A stretch of DNA of 7,124 bases from Caryophanales bacterium (GCA_028726925.1 JAQYPI010000106.1:1-7124), one strand, 5' to 3'; counted from the first letter of the stretch, positions 1-6,476 are shown. Program-made: numbers and translations. The notes: generated from the letters alone by a model not told the origin.

Positions 1-429
1 GATGTGGTAGTTGAGGCCGAAGACCGAGGCTTGGTCTTCCGCGGTGATGACGACATCGCCCGCGGGCATCGTGAAGGTGTAGGACCCGTTCTCGTTCTTG
101 ACGAGGTCGAGGACGGTATCGCCTTGCTTGACGAAGACGACGTCGAGGAACTCATAGCCCGGGTCGACCGCGAGGCGGAAGGTGATGACATCGCCTTCTT
201 CGGCGGTTTCGGGGAGACCAACGATCGTGACGTGGTCGTCAATGGAGTCCGTGACCGAATATCGGACCGGTTCGGGTTCGGGCTCCGAAGTGGATTCACT
301 CGTCTCTTCAGAGACGCTGGTCGATTCCTCGGACGAGTCGACGGGGGACGAGGAAGTCCCACCTTCGCTGCAGGAAGCAAGACCAAGCATCGCAATGGCA
401 GAGAGCACGAGTAATGCTTTTGCTTTCAT
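1..429 (-). CDS. Lipoprotein with Ser/Glu linker and beta-rich repeat (partial, C-terminus off window)
   Basis: Reads from ATG at 429 down to the window edge as 143 codons without a stop, so the C-terminus is missing. Residues 1-20 are a lipoprotein signal peptide with lipobox L17-A18-S19-C20, predicting lipid anchoring on the outer face of the membrane. Residues 21-55 are a Ser/Thr/Glu/Pro-rich stalk ending in an EPEPEP stretch. Residues about 56-132 form one beta-rich repeat with EGD-x-ITF, then P-G-Y-E-F, and ending GSYTFTMPAGDVVITA (residues 115-130). This resembles the divergent InlB-type / 'bacterial repeat' domains of Firmicutes surface proteins and the two copies in the divergent gene at 975. 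The start is fixed by a strong Shine-Dalgarno (AAGGAGGG, complement of 441-448), 11 nt from the ATG. Function is not recognised; an extracellular binding or adhesion role is inference. Lipoprotein call is firm, domain family moderate. Confidence 0.9.
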   Translation of the reverse strand, partial: MKAKALLVLSAIAMLGLASCSEGGTSSSPVDSSEESTSVSEETSESTSEPEPEPVRYSVTDSIDDHVTIVGLPETAEEGDVITFRLAVDPGYEFLDVVFVKQGDTVLDLVKNENGSYTFTMPAGDVVITAEDQASVFGLNYHI

Positions 430-440
430 GTTTTTTAAAT

Positions 441-496
441 CCCTCCTTGTTGTGGATTTGATGGGTATACATTAAAAGCGCGCGAAAAAGTTTCAA
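441..496 (-). promoter_or_regulatory. Candidate promoter and strong RBS for the minus-strand lipoprotein
   Basis: On the minus strand, TTGAAA (complement of 491-496) could be a -35 element. TTTAAT (complement of 471-476, 5 of 6 to TATAAT) could be a -10, but the spacer is only 14 nt. An alternative -10, TATACC (complement of 464-469), gives a spacer of 21 nt. Neither pair is ideal, so the promoter is tentative. The RBS AAGGAGGG (complement of 441-448) is near-perfect and secure. Confidence 0.4.
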
Positions 497-602
497 GAAG
501 AAATTGACGGAATTCTTTGATTTTTCGAGGGAATTCACTTTCCTTGACGATTTTGGGAATGAGATTCTTCCAGTCAATGGTTTTCGGTTTGAATATGGTT
601 CT

Positions 603-630
603 ACGTATGTATCTTGTCCGCTTCATACGT
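603..630. promoter_or_regulatory. 7-bp inverted repeat, possible operator
   Basis: ACGTATG (603-609) and its exact complement CATACGT (624-630) are separated by 14 nt, so the half-sites sit 21 bp apart, about two helical turns, on the same DNA face. The arms do not extend further and there is no T-run after them, so a protein-binding site is more natural than a terminator. No regulator gene is present to match it. The repeat is exact; the function is inference. Confidence 0.35.
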
Positions 631-732
631 TTCTAACGATATTTCTTTTCGCAGTTTTCATTATCTTTGAATTGTCTGAAAAACGGGTTTTTCCGGATTT
701 CTGCTGACGATTTACCTTTTTCGTATTTATTT

Positions 733-760
733 TTGTGAATGTAAGCGCATTCATAAGAAT
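733..760 (+). promoter_or_regulatory. cre-like (CcpA/LacI-family) operator inside a weak promoter-like pair
   Basis: TGTAAGCGCATTCA (740-753) matches 13 of 14 positions of the Bacillus catabolite-responsive element TGWAANCGNTNWCA. With the preceding A739 it satisfies every fixed position of the looser consensus WTGNAANCGNWNNCW. The site has the central CG and near-palindromic halves expected of LacI-family operators. It lies between TTGTGA (733-738, 4 of 6 to a -35) and AAGAAT (755-760, 4 of 6 to a -10) with a 16-nt spacer, a position where binding would block polymerase. TGAATG (736-741) and CATTCA (748-753) also form a perfect 6-bp inverted repeat. Distance to the gene at 975 is over 200 nt, so a long leader or another promoter would be needed. 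Confidence 0.4.
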
Positions 761-786
761 TGGTGAGGTTTTTCCGCTTTTCATGT

Positions 787-806
787 GGGGTCTAGAAACC
801 CCTTTT
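787..806 (+). terminator. Short terminator-like hairpin in the divergent intergenic region
   Basis: GGGGT (787-791) pairs with ACCCC (798-802) around a 6-nt loop, followed directly by TTTT (803-806). The 5-bp GC-rich stem plus four T residues is a minimal intrinsic-terminator or attenuator shape on the plus strand; the minus strand has no T-run after it. If the promoter-like pair at 733-760 is active, this hairpin would lie just downstream in its leader. The stem is short, so chance or an mRNA-stabilising stem are alternatives. Confidence 0.25.
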
Positions 807-920
807 CGCGTTCATTGACGTTTTCACCCTCCCAAAAGGCTATTTCGGCTTCTTGGTTTGAAGAAAAACTGCCTCTTGAAAGCGTTCTTTTTGGGTTGAC
901 TCTTTCCGGTTCGGTTTTTC

Positions 921-948
921 TTGTAATTTTTTCGCGCACGTGTATGTT
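921..948 (+). promoter_or_regulatory. Candidate promoter for the plus-strand lipoprotein operon
   Basis: TTGTAA (921-926, 4 of 6 to TTGACA) and TATGTT (943-948, 4 of 6 to TATAAT) are 16 nt apart, which would start transcription near 955 and give a short leader holding the RBS GAGGA (963-967, 7 nt before ATG 975). A better -35 hexamer, TTGACT (896-901), pairs only with TAATTT (924-929) at 22 nt, which is too long for a usual sigma-A promoter. It is the best local candidate, not a confident call. Confidence 0.4.
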
Positions 949-974
949 AGGGGAATGTATCCGAGGACGCGCCC

Positions 975-2237
975 ATGAAACATCCATTGACCTTAACGAC
1001 CTTTGCCTTGGCCCTCCTTCTTGCCTCCTGCGGCGGAACGGAAGGGGCTTCGAGTTCCACTCTACCTTCGAACCAGCCTGAAGAGAGTTCTTCCCTTTCC
1101 TCCCAAAGTTCGGAGGATTCGATCGAAATCTCTTCCCCCTCGATCGAGGAAACGACTTCTGAAAGCTCTTTGACGAGCGAATCCTCTTCTCTAGAATCCT
1201 CGAGCGCTGAAGTTTCTTCTTCCAGCGAGGAATCCTCCGTTTCTAGCGAGGAATCTTCGGTTTCTAGTGAAGAATCCTCTTCCATCCGTGAAGAATCCTC
1301 TTCCGTCGAGGAAATTTACGGCATCCGCCTCGCCACCTCGGGCAGCGGGTTCTCGGTCCATTTCCTTGACGAGGCTCTTGACCTGAACGACGTCGAACCC
1401 GAAACCGAGATTTCCTTCACCCTTTCGGCCCTCGCGGATTATTACGTCCTAAGCGGCGTGAAAGCCACGATCGACCGCGGTCCTCTGACCTTGACCGAGA
1501 CGGATGGGGTCTTTTCCTTCGTTATGCCCTATTACGACGTCACGATCACGGTGACTGGCACGCGCCTTTACGCGGTTGAGACCGTATCCGAGCACGCGAC
1601 GGTTTCCTTCCTAAACGAGGTCAAGCCCTATTACGCCTCCGGGGAAAAGATCCGCTTCACCGCGGTCCCCGAGGAAGGCTATGTCCTCGACGAGGTCCGT
1701 TATTCCTTCTCGGGGTATGACGGCAAGCTCACCGCGGATAGCGAAGGAATCTACGAATTCGCCATGCCCTCTTCTCAGGCAACGATCACCTGCGTCACGA
1801 GCGCGGTCATCGATTCCGCAAGCGATCCCTGGACCGGCAAGAAAGCGACCTATACCGGCCTTGTGCGCAACGACACGGATTACAAATCGACGTTCACGAT
1901 CTCCTTCAAGGGCAACGGGACCTTCGATTTCCGGGTCGACACCCAGGAATATTACGACGATTATGGCGAATGGTACGAAGCCCCGATTCCGCCGACCAAG
2001 CGGGAATGGACCAACAACGCGGGCTGGGTGACCGATTCAAACGTTACCTACGCCTACCTCCCCGAGCAGAATTGCTTCTCATCCGAGGTCAATTGTCACC
2101 AACAGAACAAAGACACCCTGACCTTCTCCGTCAGCGAGACCTTGGTTGATGGGGTGCCCGCCTCCATCACCCTCCTCAAGGACATAGGCAGCGACGCCTA
2201 CCTGCGCTCTAAGAACAAAGTCCTCACCTTGCAATAA
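975..2237 (+). CDS. Lipoprotein with Ser/Glu stalk, two beta-rich repeats and an unassigned C-terminal domain
   Basis: A complete 420-residue protein, first of the plus-strand operon. Residues 1-19 are a lipoprotein signal peptide with lipobox L16-A17-S18-C19. Residues about 25-113 are a Ser/Glu-rich stalk, ending in four seven-residue SEESS-type units. Two ~80-residue beta-rich repeats follow, about 116-195 and 197-276. Each ends in a G-[VI]-[FY]-x-F-x-M-P motif (MP at 184-185 and 264-265) and then TIT; the gene divergent to it has the same domain. Residues about 283-420 form a separate domain with a WTGK start, a GNGTFDF strand and aromatic-rich loops. Its overall look is a beta-barrel or lipocalin-like sheet, but I do not recognise the family. 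C367 and C374 could form a disulfide. The RBS GAGGA is 7 nt upstream and no earlier in-frame start competes. The role is probably extracellular binding, by inference only. Confidence 0.93.
   Translation: MKHPLTLTTFALALLLASCGGTEGASSSTLPSNQPEESSSLSSQSSEDSIEISSPSIEETTSESSLTSESSSLESSSAEVSSSSEESSVSSEESSVSSEESSSIREESSSVEEIYGIRLATSGSGFSVHFLDEALDLNDVEPETEISFTLSALADYYVLSGVKATIDRGPLTLTETDGVFSFVMPYYDVTITVTGTRLYAVETVSEHATVSFLNEVKPYYASGEKIRFTAVPEEGYVLDEVRYSFSGYDGKLTADSEGIYEFAMPSSQATITCVTSAVIDSASDPWTGKKATYTGLVRNDTDYKSTFTISFKGNGTFDFRVDTQEYYDDYGEWYEAPIPPTKREWTNNAGWVTDSNVTYAYLPEQNCFSSEVNCHQQNKDTLTFSVSETLVDGVPASITLLKDIGSDAYLRSKNKVLTLQ
1224..1307 (+). repeat. Four tandem 21-bp units encoding the Ser/Glu stalk
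   Basis: Four head-to-tail 21-bp units (1224-1244, 1245-1265, 1266-1286, 1287-1307) encode SEESSVS, SEESSVS, SEESSSI and REESSSV. Units 1 and 2 differ at two bases, as do units 3 and 4, while the two pairs differ more from each other. This suggests growth by duplication in two steps. Unit number may vary between strains and would change stalk length without shifting frame. Confidence 0.8.
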
Positions 2238-2239
2238 TG

Positions 2240-2251
2240 AAAGGAATCACC
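2240..2251 (+). promoter_or_regulatory. RBS that decides the start of the LRR lipoprotein
   Basis: AAAGGA (2240-2245) lies 6 nt before ATG 2252. The in-frame ATG at 2237, which shares its A with the TAA stop of the upstream gene, has no Shine-Dalgarno before it and would add MKGIT ahead of a normal MKK signal-peptide start. The 2252 start is therefore preferred, with 2237 kept as a possible reinitiation start. Confidence 0.7.
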
Positions 2252-5200
2252 ATGAAAAAGAATCCGCTATTCTGCTTCGCCGCGACCGCTCTCCTCGGTT
2301 TTACCCTCGTTTCCTGCGGGGAACCCACCGCCGGGGACGTTTCCTCAAGTGAGAACGAGATTTCCTCGAGCGAGTCTATCGTCACGAAATACCTTGTCAC
2401 CTTCGACATCAACGGGGGCAAGCTCCCGACCGGCATCTCCGAGATCCCCTCTCAAGAAGTCGAGGAAGGCCATTGGGCGACCAAGCCCCTCGTCGAGCCC
2501 TATAAGGAGCACGCGACCTTCGATGGTTGGTACACCCGCGACGGCTTCGCCTTCAATTTCATGACCCAGATCTACGGGAACGTCGATCTCGTCGCCCATT
2601 ACACGGTGCAGGAAGACATGAAAGTCACCTTGACCTTCGATCCGGCGAATGGGCAGACCCCCTACACGGTCGACACCTTCATCGGGGACGTCATCGAGAC
2701 GACGGTCCCGAAGAAGGACGGCTACGTCTTCAAGGGCTGGTATTATGGCGAAGGCAACCGCTTCACGGGCTACGTAAGCGAGGAAGTCGCCGCCGCCAAG
2801 ACCCTCACGGCCGACTATGGCAAGCAGGACTTCAATTACTATTACGAGATCAATAACGACGAGTCCGTCACGATCACCGGCATCCGCGACGTCGAATCCG
2901 TCATCGTGACCTTCCCCTCCTCCATCGACGGGCGCCCCGTCACCCGCATCGGCAAAACCGCTTTGCAAAGCCGCGTCTACGTCGAGGAAGTGACCATTCC
3001 GGCCTCCGTGCGCGAAATCGAGCCGGGCTTCTCTAGCGGCGCCCGCCGCATCGCCGCCTATTACGTCGAAGCGGGCAACCCGAGCTATGTCGCGGTGGAT
3101 GGTGTCCTCTATAGCAAAGACAAGACCGTCCTCGTCCGCGTCCCAGCGAAAGGCTATGCCGGGGCCTCCTTTACCGTCCCCGCGGGGGTCAAGCGCATCG
3201 AATACGGCGCCTTCATCGACCAGAAAGACGAAGGCATGACCGACGTCTCCTTGCCCGAGGGGCTCGAAGAAATCGGCGAGCGCGCCTTCTACGATTGGCG
3301 CGGCTGGAGCACCCTCAAGCTTCCTTCCACCCTCAAGAAGATCGGGAATTACGCCTTCTGCGCCTTCGACACGGCGAACAAGGTCCAAATCGTCTGGAAC
3401 GAGGGTCTTGAAGAGATCGGCGAGTCCGCCTTCTTCGGCCAATACGTCCATGACATCCTCGTTCTCCCCAAGGGACTCAAGCGCCTTGGCGCGCACGCCT
3501 TCGCGACCACGGATGGCAAAAACGCCATCACGGACGTCGTCTTGCCCGCCTCCCTCGAGGTGTTCGAGGGTGGGGTCTTCTCCAATGACTACGGCATCGC
3601 CTCGATCCGCATCGACGGGGAAAGCGCCTTCTATGAGGTCGTCGATAACATCCTTTACACGAAAGACGGCAAGAAAGTCGTCTACGTCCCAAGCGACCAC
3701 AAGGGCACGATCGCTATCAAGGAAGGGGTCGAGGAAATCGGCGCCTACGCAATGGGCGAGATCCGTTATTTTGATGCTCTTTCCTTCCCCTCGACCTTGA
3801 AGAGAATCGGGGAAAACGCCTTCTTCTACAACCACATGCTCACCTCCATCGAGATCCCGGATTCCGTCGTCGAGATCGGTGAAAGCGCCTTCGATTCCTG
3901 CGACCGCCTCTCCTCCGTGACCCTCGGTAACGGGGTAAGGTCCATCGGGCGTTACGCTTTCGCGGACATCGCCGCGAGCCAAATCGAGATCCCCGGCAAC
4001 GTCAAGACAATCGGGGAAAACGCCTTCTTCGGCACCCGCTTCAAGAACATCACCTTCGCGGAAGGGCTCGAAGAAATCGGCGACGGCGCCTTCTATTTCC
4101 TCACCTCGAGCTACGAGGACGATTACGGGTCGACCTACTCTTCCTCGCTTACTTCCCTTTCCTTCCCCTCGAGTCTCAAGCGCATCGGGGGCCGGGCGTT
4201 CGCGAACCACGAGTCTTTGTCCTCCATCCGCTTCGGCGCGGGGCTTGAGGAAATCGGGGCCGAGGCCTTCGCGGGTGCCAAGCCGACGTCGTTAAGCGTC
4301 GAAACAGGAGGCAAGCTCGCGGTCAAGGACCTTTCCCTCTATTCGAGCGATTTCTCGACCCTCTTCTACGTGTCCCCCGCGAAAACGGGCGACTTCGCGA
4401 TGGATGGCCGGGTAACCAAGGTCGCCCCCTACGCAGCGGTCCGCATCCCCTTCACGGGCATTTCCTTCTCCCCCGTCCTCAAGGAAATCGGGGAAGGGGC
4501 GTTCATGAATTGCTTCGATAGCGCCTCTGACATCACCTTGTCCTTCCCGTCCGCCCTCCGTTCCATCGGGGAAGGGGCGTTCTATATGACCAAGGTCGAC
4601 GCGGTCGACTTCTCGGCGGCCACGAGCCTCGAAACGATCGGCGTTAGCGCCTTCGAGATGAGCTATGGCACCGGGGCGCTTTCCTTCCCGTCTAGCCTCC
4701 GTTCCATCGGGGAGGACGCCTTCTACGCGGCCGAGGTGACCGGCGTTTCCTTCGCGGAAGGCCTCCTTTCCATCGGGGACCGCGCCTTCTTCGGGAACCG
4801 CAACCTCGGGGGCGAGGTCGTCTTGCCCGCGAGTCTTACTTCCCTCGGCGATGCCATCTTCGGCAGCTGGGGCACCAACACGGCGATGGGCAACGAGATT
4901 TCTTCGCTTTCCGTGGCCGCGGGCTCCACGCACTTCGTGAGTGAGAATAACGTCGTCTACGACGCTTCGAAGGAGACCGCCTACGCGATCGCCGGCCTTG
5001 CAAACGGAAAGATCGCCTTGCCTTCCACCCTCAAGACCATCCGCCCCTTTGCCCTCGCCGACGCGACCAAAGTCACGGGCTTCACGCTTCCCGAGGGACT
5101 CGAGAGCATCGGGGATTACGCCTTCTCCAACGACGTCTCGGTCCTCAAGATGGATATCCCCTCTTCTGTCACTTTCCTCGGGGAACGGGCGTTCTCTTCC

Positions 5201-5311
5201 TGGGGCGTCGCCCAGAAGGTCGTCCTCCCCTGGAGCCTCGATTACTGCAATTCCCATTTCATGAGCGGCTGGAAAGACAATAGCCGCGCGGAGTTCGTCT
5301 ATGCCGAATAA
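2252..5311 (+). CDS. BspA-type leucine-rich-repeat lipoprotein with two InlB B-repeats
   Basis: From ATG 2252 the protein is 1019 residues. Residues 1-22 are a lipoprotein signal peptide with lipobox L19-V20-S21-C22, followed by a short Ser/Glu linker. Two InlB B-type (Listeria-Bacteroides) repeats span about 47-118 and 124-192, each with a VTFD/LTFD start and an FDGWY or FKGWY core. From about residue 222 to 1000 there are roughly 26 BspA-type (LRR_5) repeats with the pattern LPSSLKxIGxxAFxxxxxLxSI. Four hairpin-type inserts interrupt the array near residues 282, 464, 694 and 898; three have clear (V/N)-x-Y-x-K/S-D forms and the third is degenerate. The C-terminus is a short cap with no sortase signal, so anchoring is by lipid only. 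Such LRRs commonly mediate binding to host proteins or other cells; that role here is inference. The gene follows its neighbour by 14 nt and overlaps the next gene by 11 nt. Confidence 0.95.
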   Translation: MKKNPLFCFAATALLGFTLVSCGEPTAGDVSSSENEISSSESIVTKYLVTFDINGGKLPTGISEIPSQEVEEGHWATKPLVEPYKEHATFDGWYTRDGFAFNFMTQIYGNVDLVAHYTVQEDMKVTLTFDPANGQTPYTVDTFIGDVIETTVPKKDGYVFKGWYYGEGNRFTGYVSEEVAAAKTLTADYGKQDFNYYYEINNDESVTITGIRDVESVIVTFPSSIDGRPVTRIGKTALQSRVYVEEVTIPASVREIEPGFSSGARRIAAYYVEAGNPSYVAVDGVLYSKDKTVLVRVPAKGYAGASFTVPAGVKRIEYGAFIDQKDEGMTDVSLPEGLEEIGERAFYDWRGWSTLKLPSTLKKIGNYAFCAFDTANKVQIVWNEGLEEIGESAFFGQYVHDILVLPKGLKRLGAHAFATTDGKNAITDVVLPASLEVFEGGVFSNDYGIASIRIDGESAFYEVVDNILYTKDGKKVVYVPSDHKGTIAIKEGVEEIGAYAMGEIRYFDALSFPSTLKRIGENAFFYNHMLTSIEIPDSVVEIGESAFDSCDRLSSVTLGNGVRSIGRYAFADIAASQIEIPGNVKTIGENAFFGTRFKNITFAEGLEEIGDGAFYFLTSSYEDDYGSTYSSSLTSLSFPSSLKRIGGRAFANHESLSSIRFGAGLEEIGAEAFAGAKPTSLSVETGGKLAVKDLSLYSSDFSTLFYVSPAKTGDFAMDGRVTKVAPYAAVRIPFTGISFSPVLKEIGEGAFMNCFDSASDITLSFPSALRSIGEGAFYMTKVDAVDFSAATSLETIGVSAFEMSYGTGALSFPSSLRSIGEDAFYAAEVTGVSFAEGLLSIGDRAFFGNRNLGGEVVLPASLTSLGDAIFGSWGTNTAMGNEISSLSVAAGSTHFVSENNVVYDASKETAYAIAGLANGKIALPSTLKTIRPFALADATKVTGFTLPEGLESIGDYAFSNDVSVLKMDIPSSVTFLGERAFSSWGVAQKVVLPWSLDYCNSHFMSGWKDNSRAEFVYAE
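2915..5242 (+). repeat. Array of about 26 BspA-type LRR units at DNA level
   Basis: Imperfect repeats of about 66-75 bp (22-25 residues) recur through the gene, with longer units where hairpin inserts occur. Some segments stay close at DNA level: 3263-3292 and 4067-4096, both encoding LEEIG-x-x-AFY, match at 27 of 30 bases. Most units have diverged to protein-level similarity only. The array could recombine or be misassembled from short reads. Confidence 0.8.
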
Positions 5312-6470
5312 CTTCCTTTCCAAGGGGCTTTTCCTCCTTTCCTTGCCCCTGTTCCTCGCTTCCTGCACCCCATCTTCCGAACAAGGAGACGGGTCCACGA
5401 CCACCTTCTACCGGAATCTCGACGCGGGGGATGACACCATCCTTTACGTCGAGACCAAGGAAGGGGGCCTAGTCCAAAACCCCGGCACCCCCCTCGTGAA
5501 CCGGTTCGTCTTCGACGGCTGGTACGAGACTCGCGTCGGCGGGGAACGTTTCGATTTCTCTTACGAGGCGCCCTCTGCCCTTTACGCGCACTGGGTCGTC
5601 TATAGCGACCTAAGCGACGCGGAGAAATTATCGCGCTACATCACGCGCATCCAGGAGATGTGCCCGCTTGTGAGTGAAACCCGTGCCCACGTCGAAAGCG
5701 TCATCGCCTATAGCACCGCGGAAAACCCCTTCTACACGGTCGACAATTTCGAGGCGAGGCGTTATGAAGGCGTGACCGAGATCCGTCACTACTACCCGAA
5801 GGTGTGTTATAGCGAGGCCGACCTCTCAAGCGAAGAAATCGCTGCCGGCAAAACGGTGGACGAGGTCAACGCAGCGAACCTCACCTTGCTTGAGCAGGAT
5901 TATTACGAAGACGGACGCTATTACGCCTTCTATGACTATAACGAGACCCACGCGAGCGCGGATTCCTCAAGCAAGGACGGGAAAGACATCATCGCTTGCT
6001 CCGAGGCGCTTGGGAATTCCTACCTTTCCATCGATTTCTCGAGCTATTTCATGGGCTGGGCGAGCCAGCTTGCCTATTTGCTCGAGAACAACCCGGCGAT
6101 GACCCCGAACAACGCGATCACCGAGGATTTCGGCAACAATTCCTACTGGATCAAGGAAATGAACGTCTCGACCCTGGACGACAGCAAATCCTCGGGGGCT
6201 TTCGCTTTCGCCTACACCTATAGCCAAAACACGGACCAAGGCATGACCTGGACGACCCTTTACCAAAGCACCGCGGAATTCGCGGTTGTGGACGGGGAAA
6301 TCCGTCACTGCCAGGTGTCCAAGATCATGAACCAGTATCTGGATGGGAGCGCCCTCCTTTCCGTCGAAAGCGTCTCCCTCTTCGACTTCAATTCCGTTGA
6401 GTCCCTCCCTCCATTCGAGGGCGAGCGCTTCTCCCCGAGCGACCCGCGCTTCCCGACCTACGAGGACTAA
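5301..6470 (+). CDS. Lipoprotein with one InlB B-repeat and an unrecognised C-terminal domain
   Basis: A complete 389-residue protein. Residues 1-22 are a lipoprotein signal peptide with lipobox L19-A20-S21-C22, then a short linker without the long Ser/Glu stalk of its neighbours. Residues about 36-98 are one InlB B-type repeat with the typical FDGWYETR core and ALYAHWV end. Residues about 100-389 are a domain I do not recognise: a helical start (SDAEKLSRYITRIQEM), then tyrosine-rich and beta-like segments such as FAFAYTYSQ and LLSVESVSLFDF. Its shape could resemble LolA/LppX-like lipoprotein folds, but no signature proves it. Four cysteines (121, 169, 233, 337) besides the lipidated one are unusual for an exported Gram-positive protein and might form disulfides. 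The ATG overlaps the end of the LRR gene by 11 nt with GGAG (5290-5293) 7 nt upstream, indicating translational coupling. Confidence 0.92.
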   Translation: MPNNFLSKGLFLLSLPLFLASCTPSSEQGDGSTTTFYRNLDAGDDTILYVETKEGGLVQNPGTPLVNRFVFDGWYETRVGGERFDFSYEAPSALYAHWVVYSDLSDAEKLSRYITRIQEMCPLVSETRAHVESVIAYSTAENPFYTVDNFEARRYEGVTEIRHYYPKVCYSEADLSSEEIAAGKTVDEVNAANLTLLEQDYYEDGRYYAFYDYNETHASADSSSKDGKDIIACSEALGNSYLSIDFSSYFMGWASQLAYLLENNPAMTPNNAITEDFGNNSYWIKEMNVSTLDDSKSSGAFAFAYTYSQNTDQGMTWTTLYQSTAEFAVVDGEIRHCQVSKIMNQYLDGSALLSVESVSLFDFNSVESLPPFEGERFSPSDPRFPTYED

Positions 6471-6476
6471 TGCTCC

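Larger units (their letters stand above)
430..974. other. Divergent intergenic control region, no gene seen
   Basis: These 545 nt separate the divergent starts at 429 and 975 and are visibly richer in A and T (many T runs) than the flanking genes. I found no open frame with a credible start, RBS and composition. A GTG-start frame from 785 runs into the lipoprotein gene in another phase and looks spurious. The stretch holds the weak promoters beside each gene, a dyad at 603-630, an operator-like site at 739-753 and a hairpin at 787-806. Several TTGAC-type hexamers (504, 544, 815, 896) lack a well-spaced -10. An unannotated small RNA is possible but unsupported. Confidence 0.75.

Noticed and set aside
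4..414. 136-codon plus-strand frame at the left edge
   Set aside because: It is antisense to the minus-strand lipoprotein, which has a strong RBS, lipobox and repeat motif.
509..536. Two GGAATTC copies 21 bp apart
   Set aside because: GAATTC is a common 6-bp palindrome; two copies alone, without a flanking conserved motif, are not enough to call an operator.
896..929. TTGACT and TAATTT as the main operon promoter
   Set aside because: The hexamers are good individually but the 22-nt spacer is outside the usual 16-18 nt range.
785..1081. GTG-start 98-codon plus-strand frame in the intergenic region
   Set aside because: It overlaps the start of the lipoprotein gene in another phase, has no good RBS at 785, and its tail is a frame-shifted copy of that gene's coding sequence.
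947..1285. Minus-strand frame rich in EDSSLE repeats
   Set aside because: It is the complement of the Ser/Glu stalk repeats; both strands of such repeats give low-complexity reading. The plus-strand lipoprotein is the real gene.
2345..4210. 621-codon open frame on the minus strand inside the LRR gene
   Set aside because: It has no RBS, signal or recognisable domain and is rich in D, G, E and V. The plus-strand gene clearly encodes lipoprotein and LRR motifs, and its avoidance of TTA, CTA and TCA codons leaves this antisense phase free of stops.
2915..5242. Possible CRISPR-like or satellite repeats suggested by the recurrent short motifs
   Set aside because: The repeats are in frame, imperfect and encode the LRR consensus; there are no uniform direct repeats with equal-length spacers.
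4292..5404. 370-codon open frame on the minus strand
   Set aside because: Same codon-bias shadow: low-complexity D/G/E/R-rich translation, and it spans the junction of two well-supported plus-strand genes.
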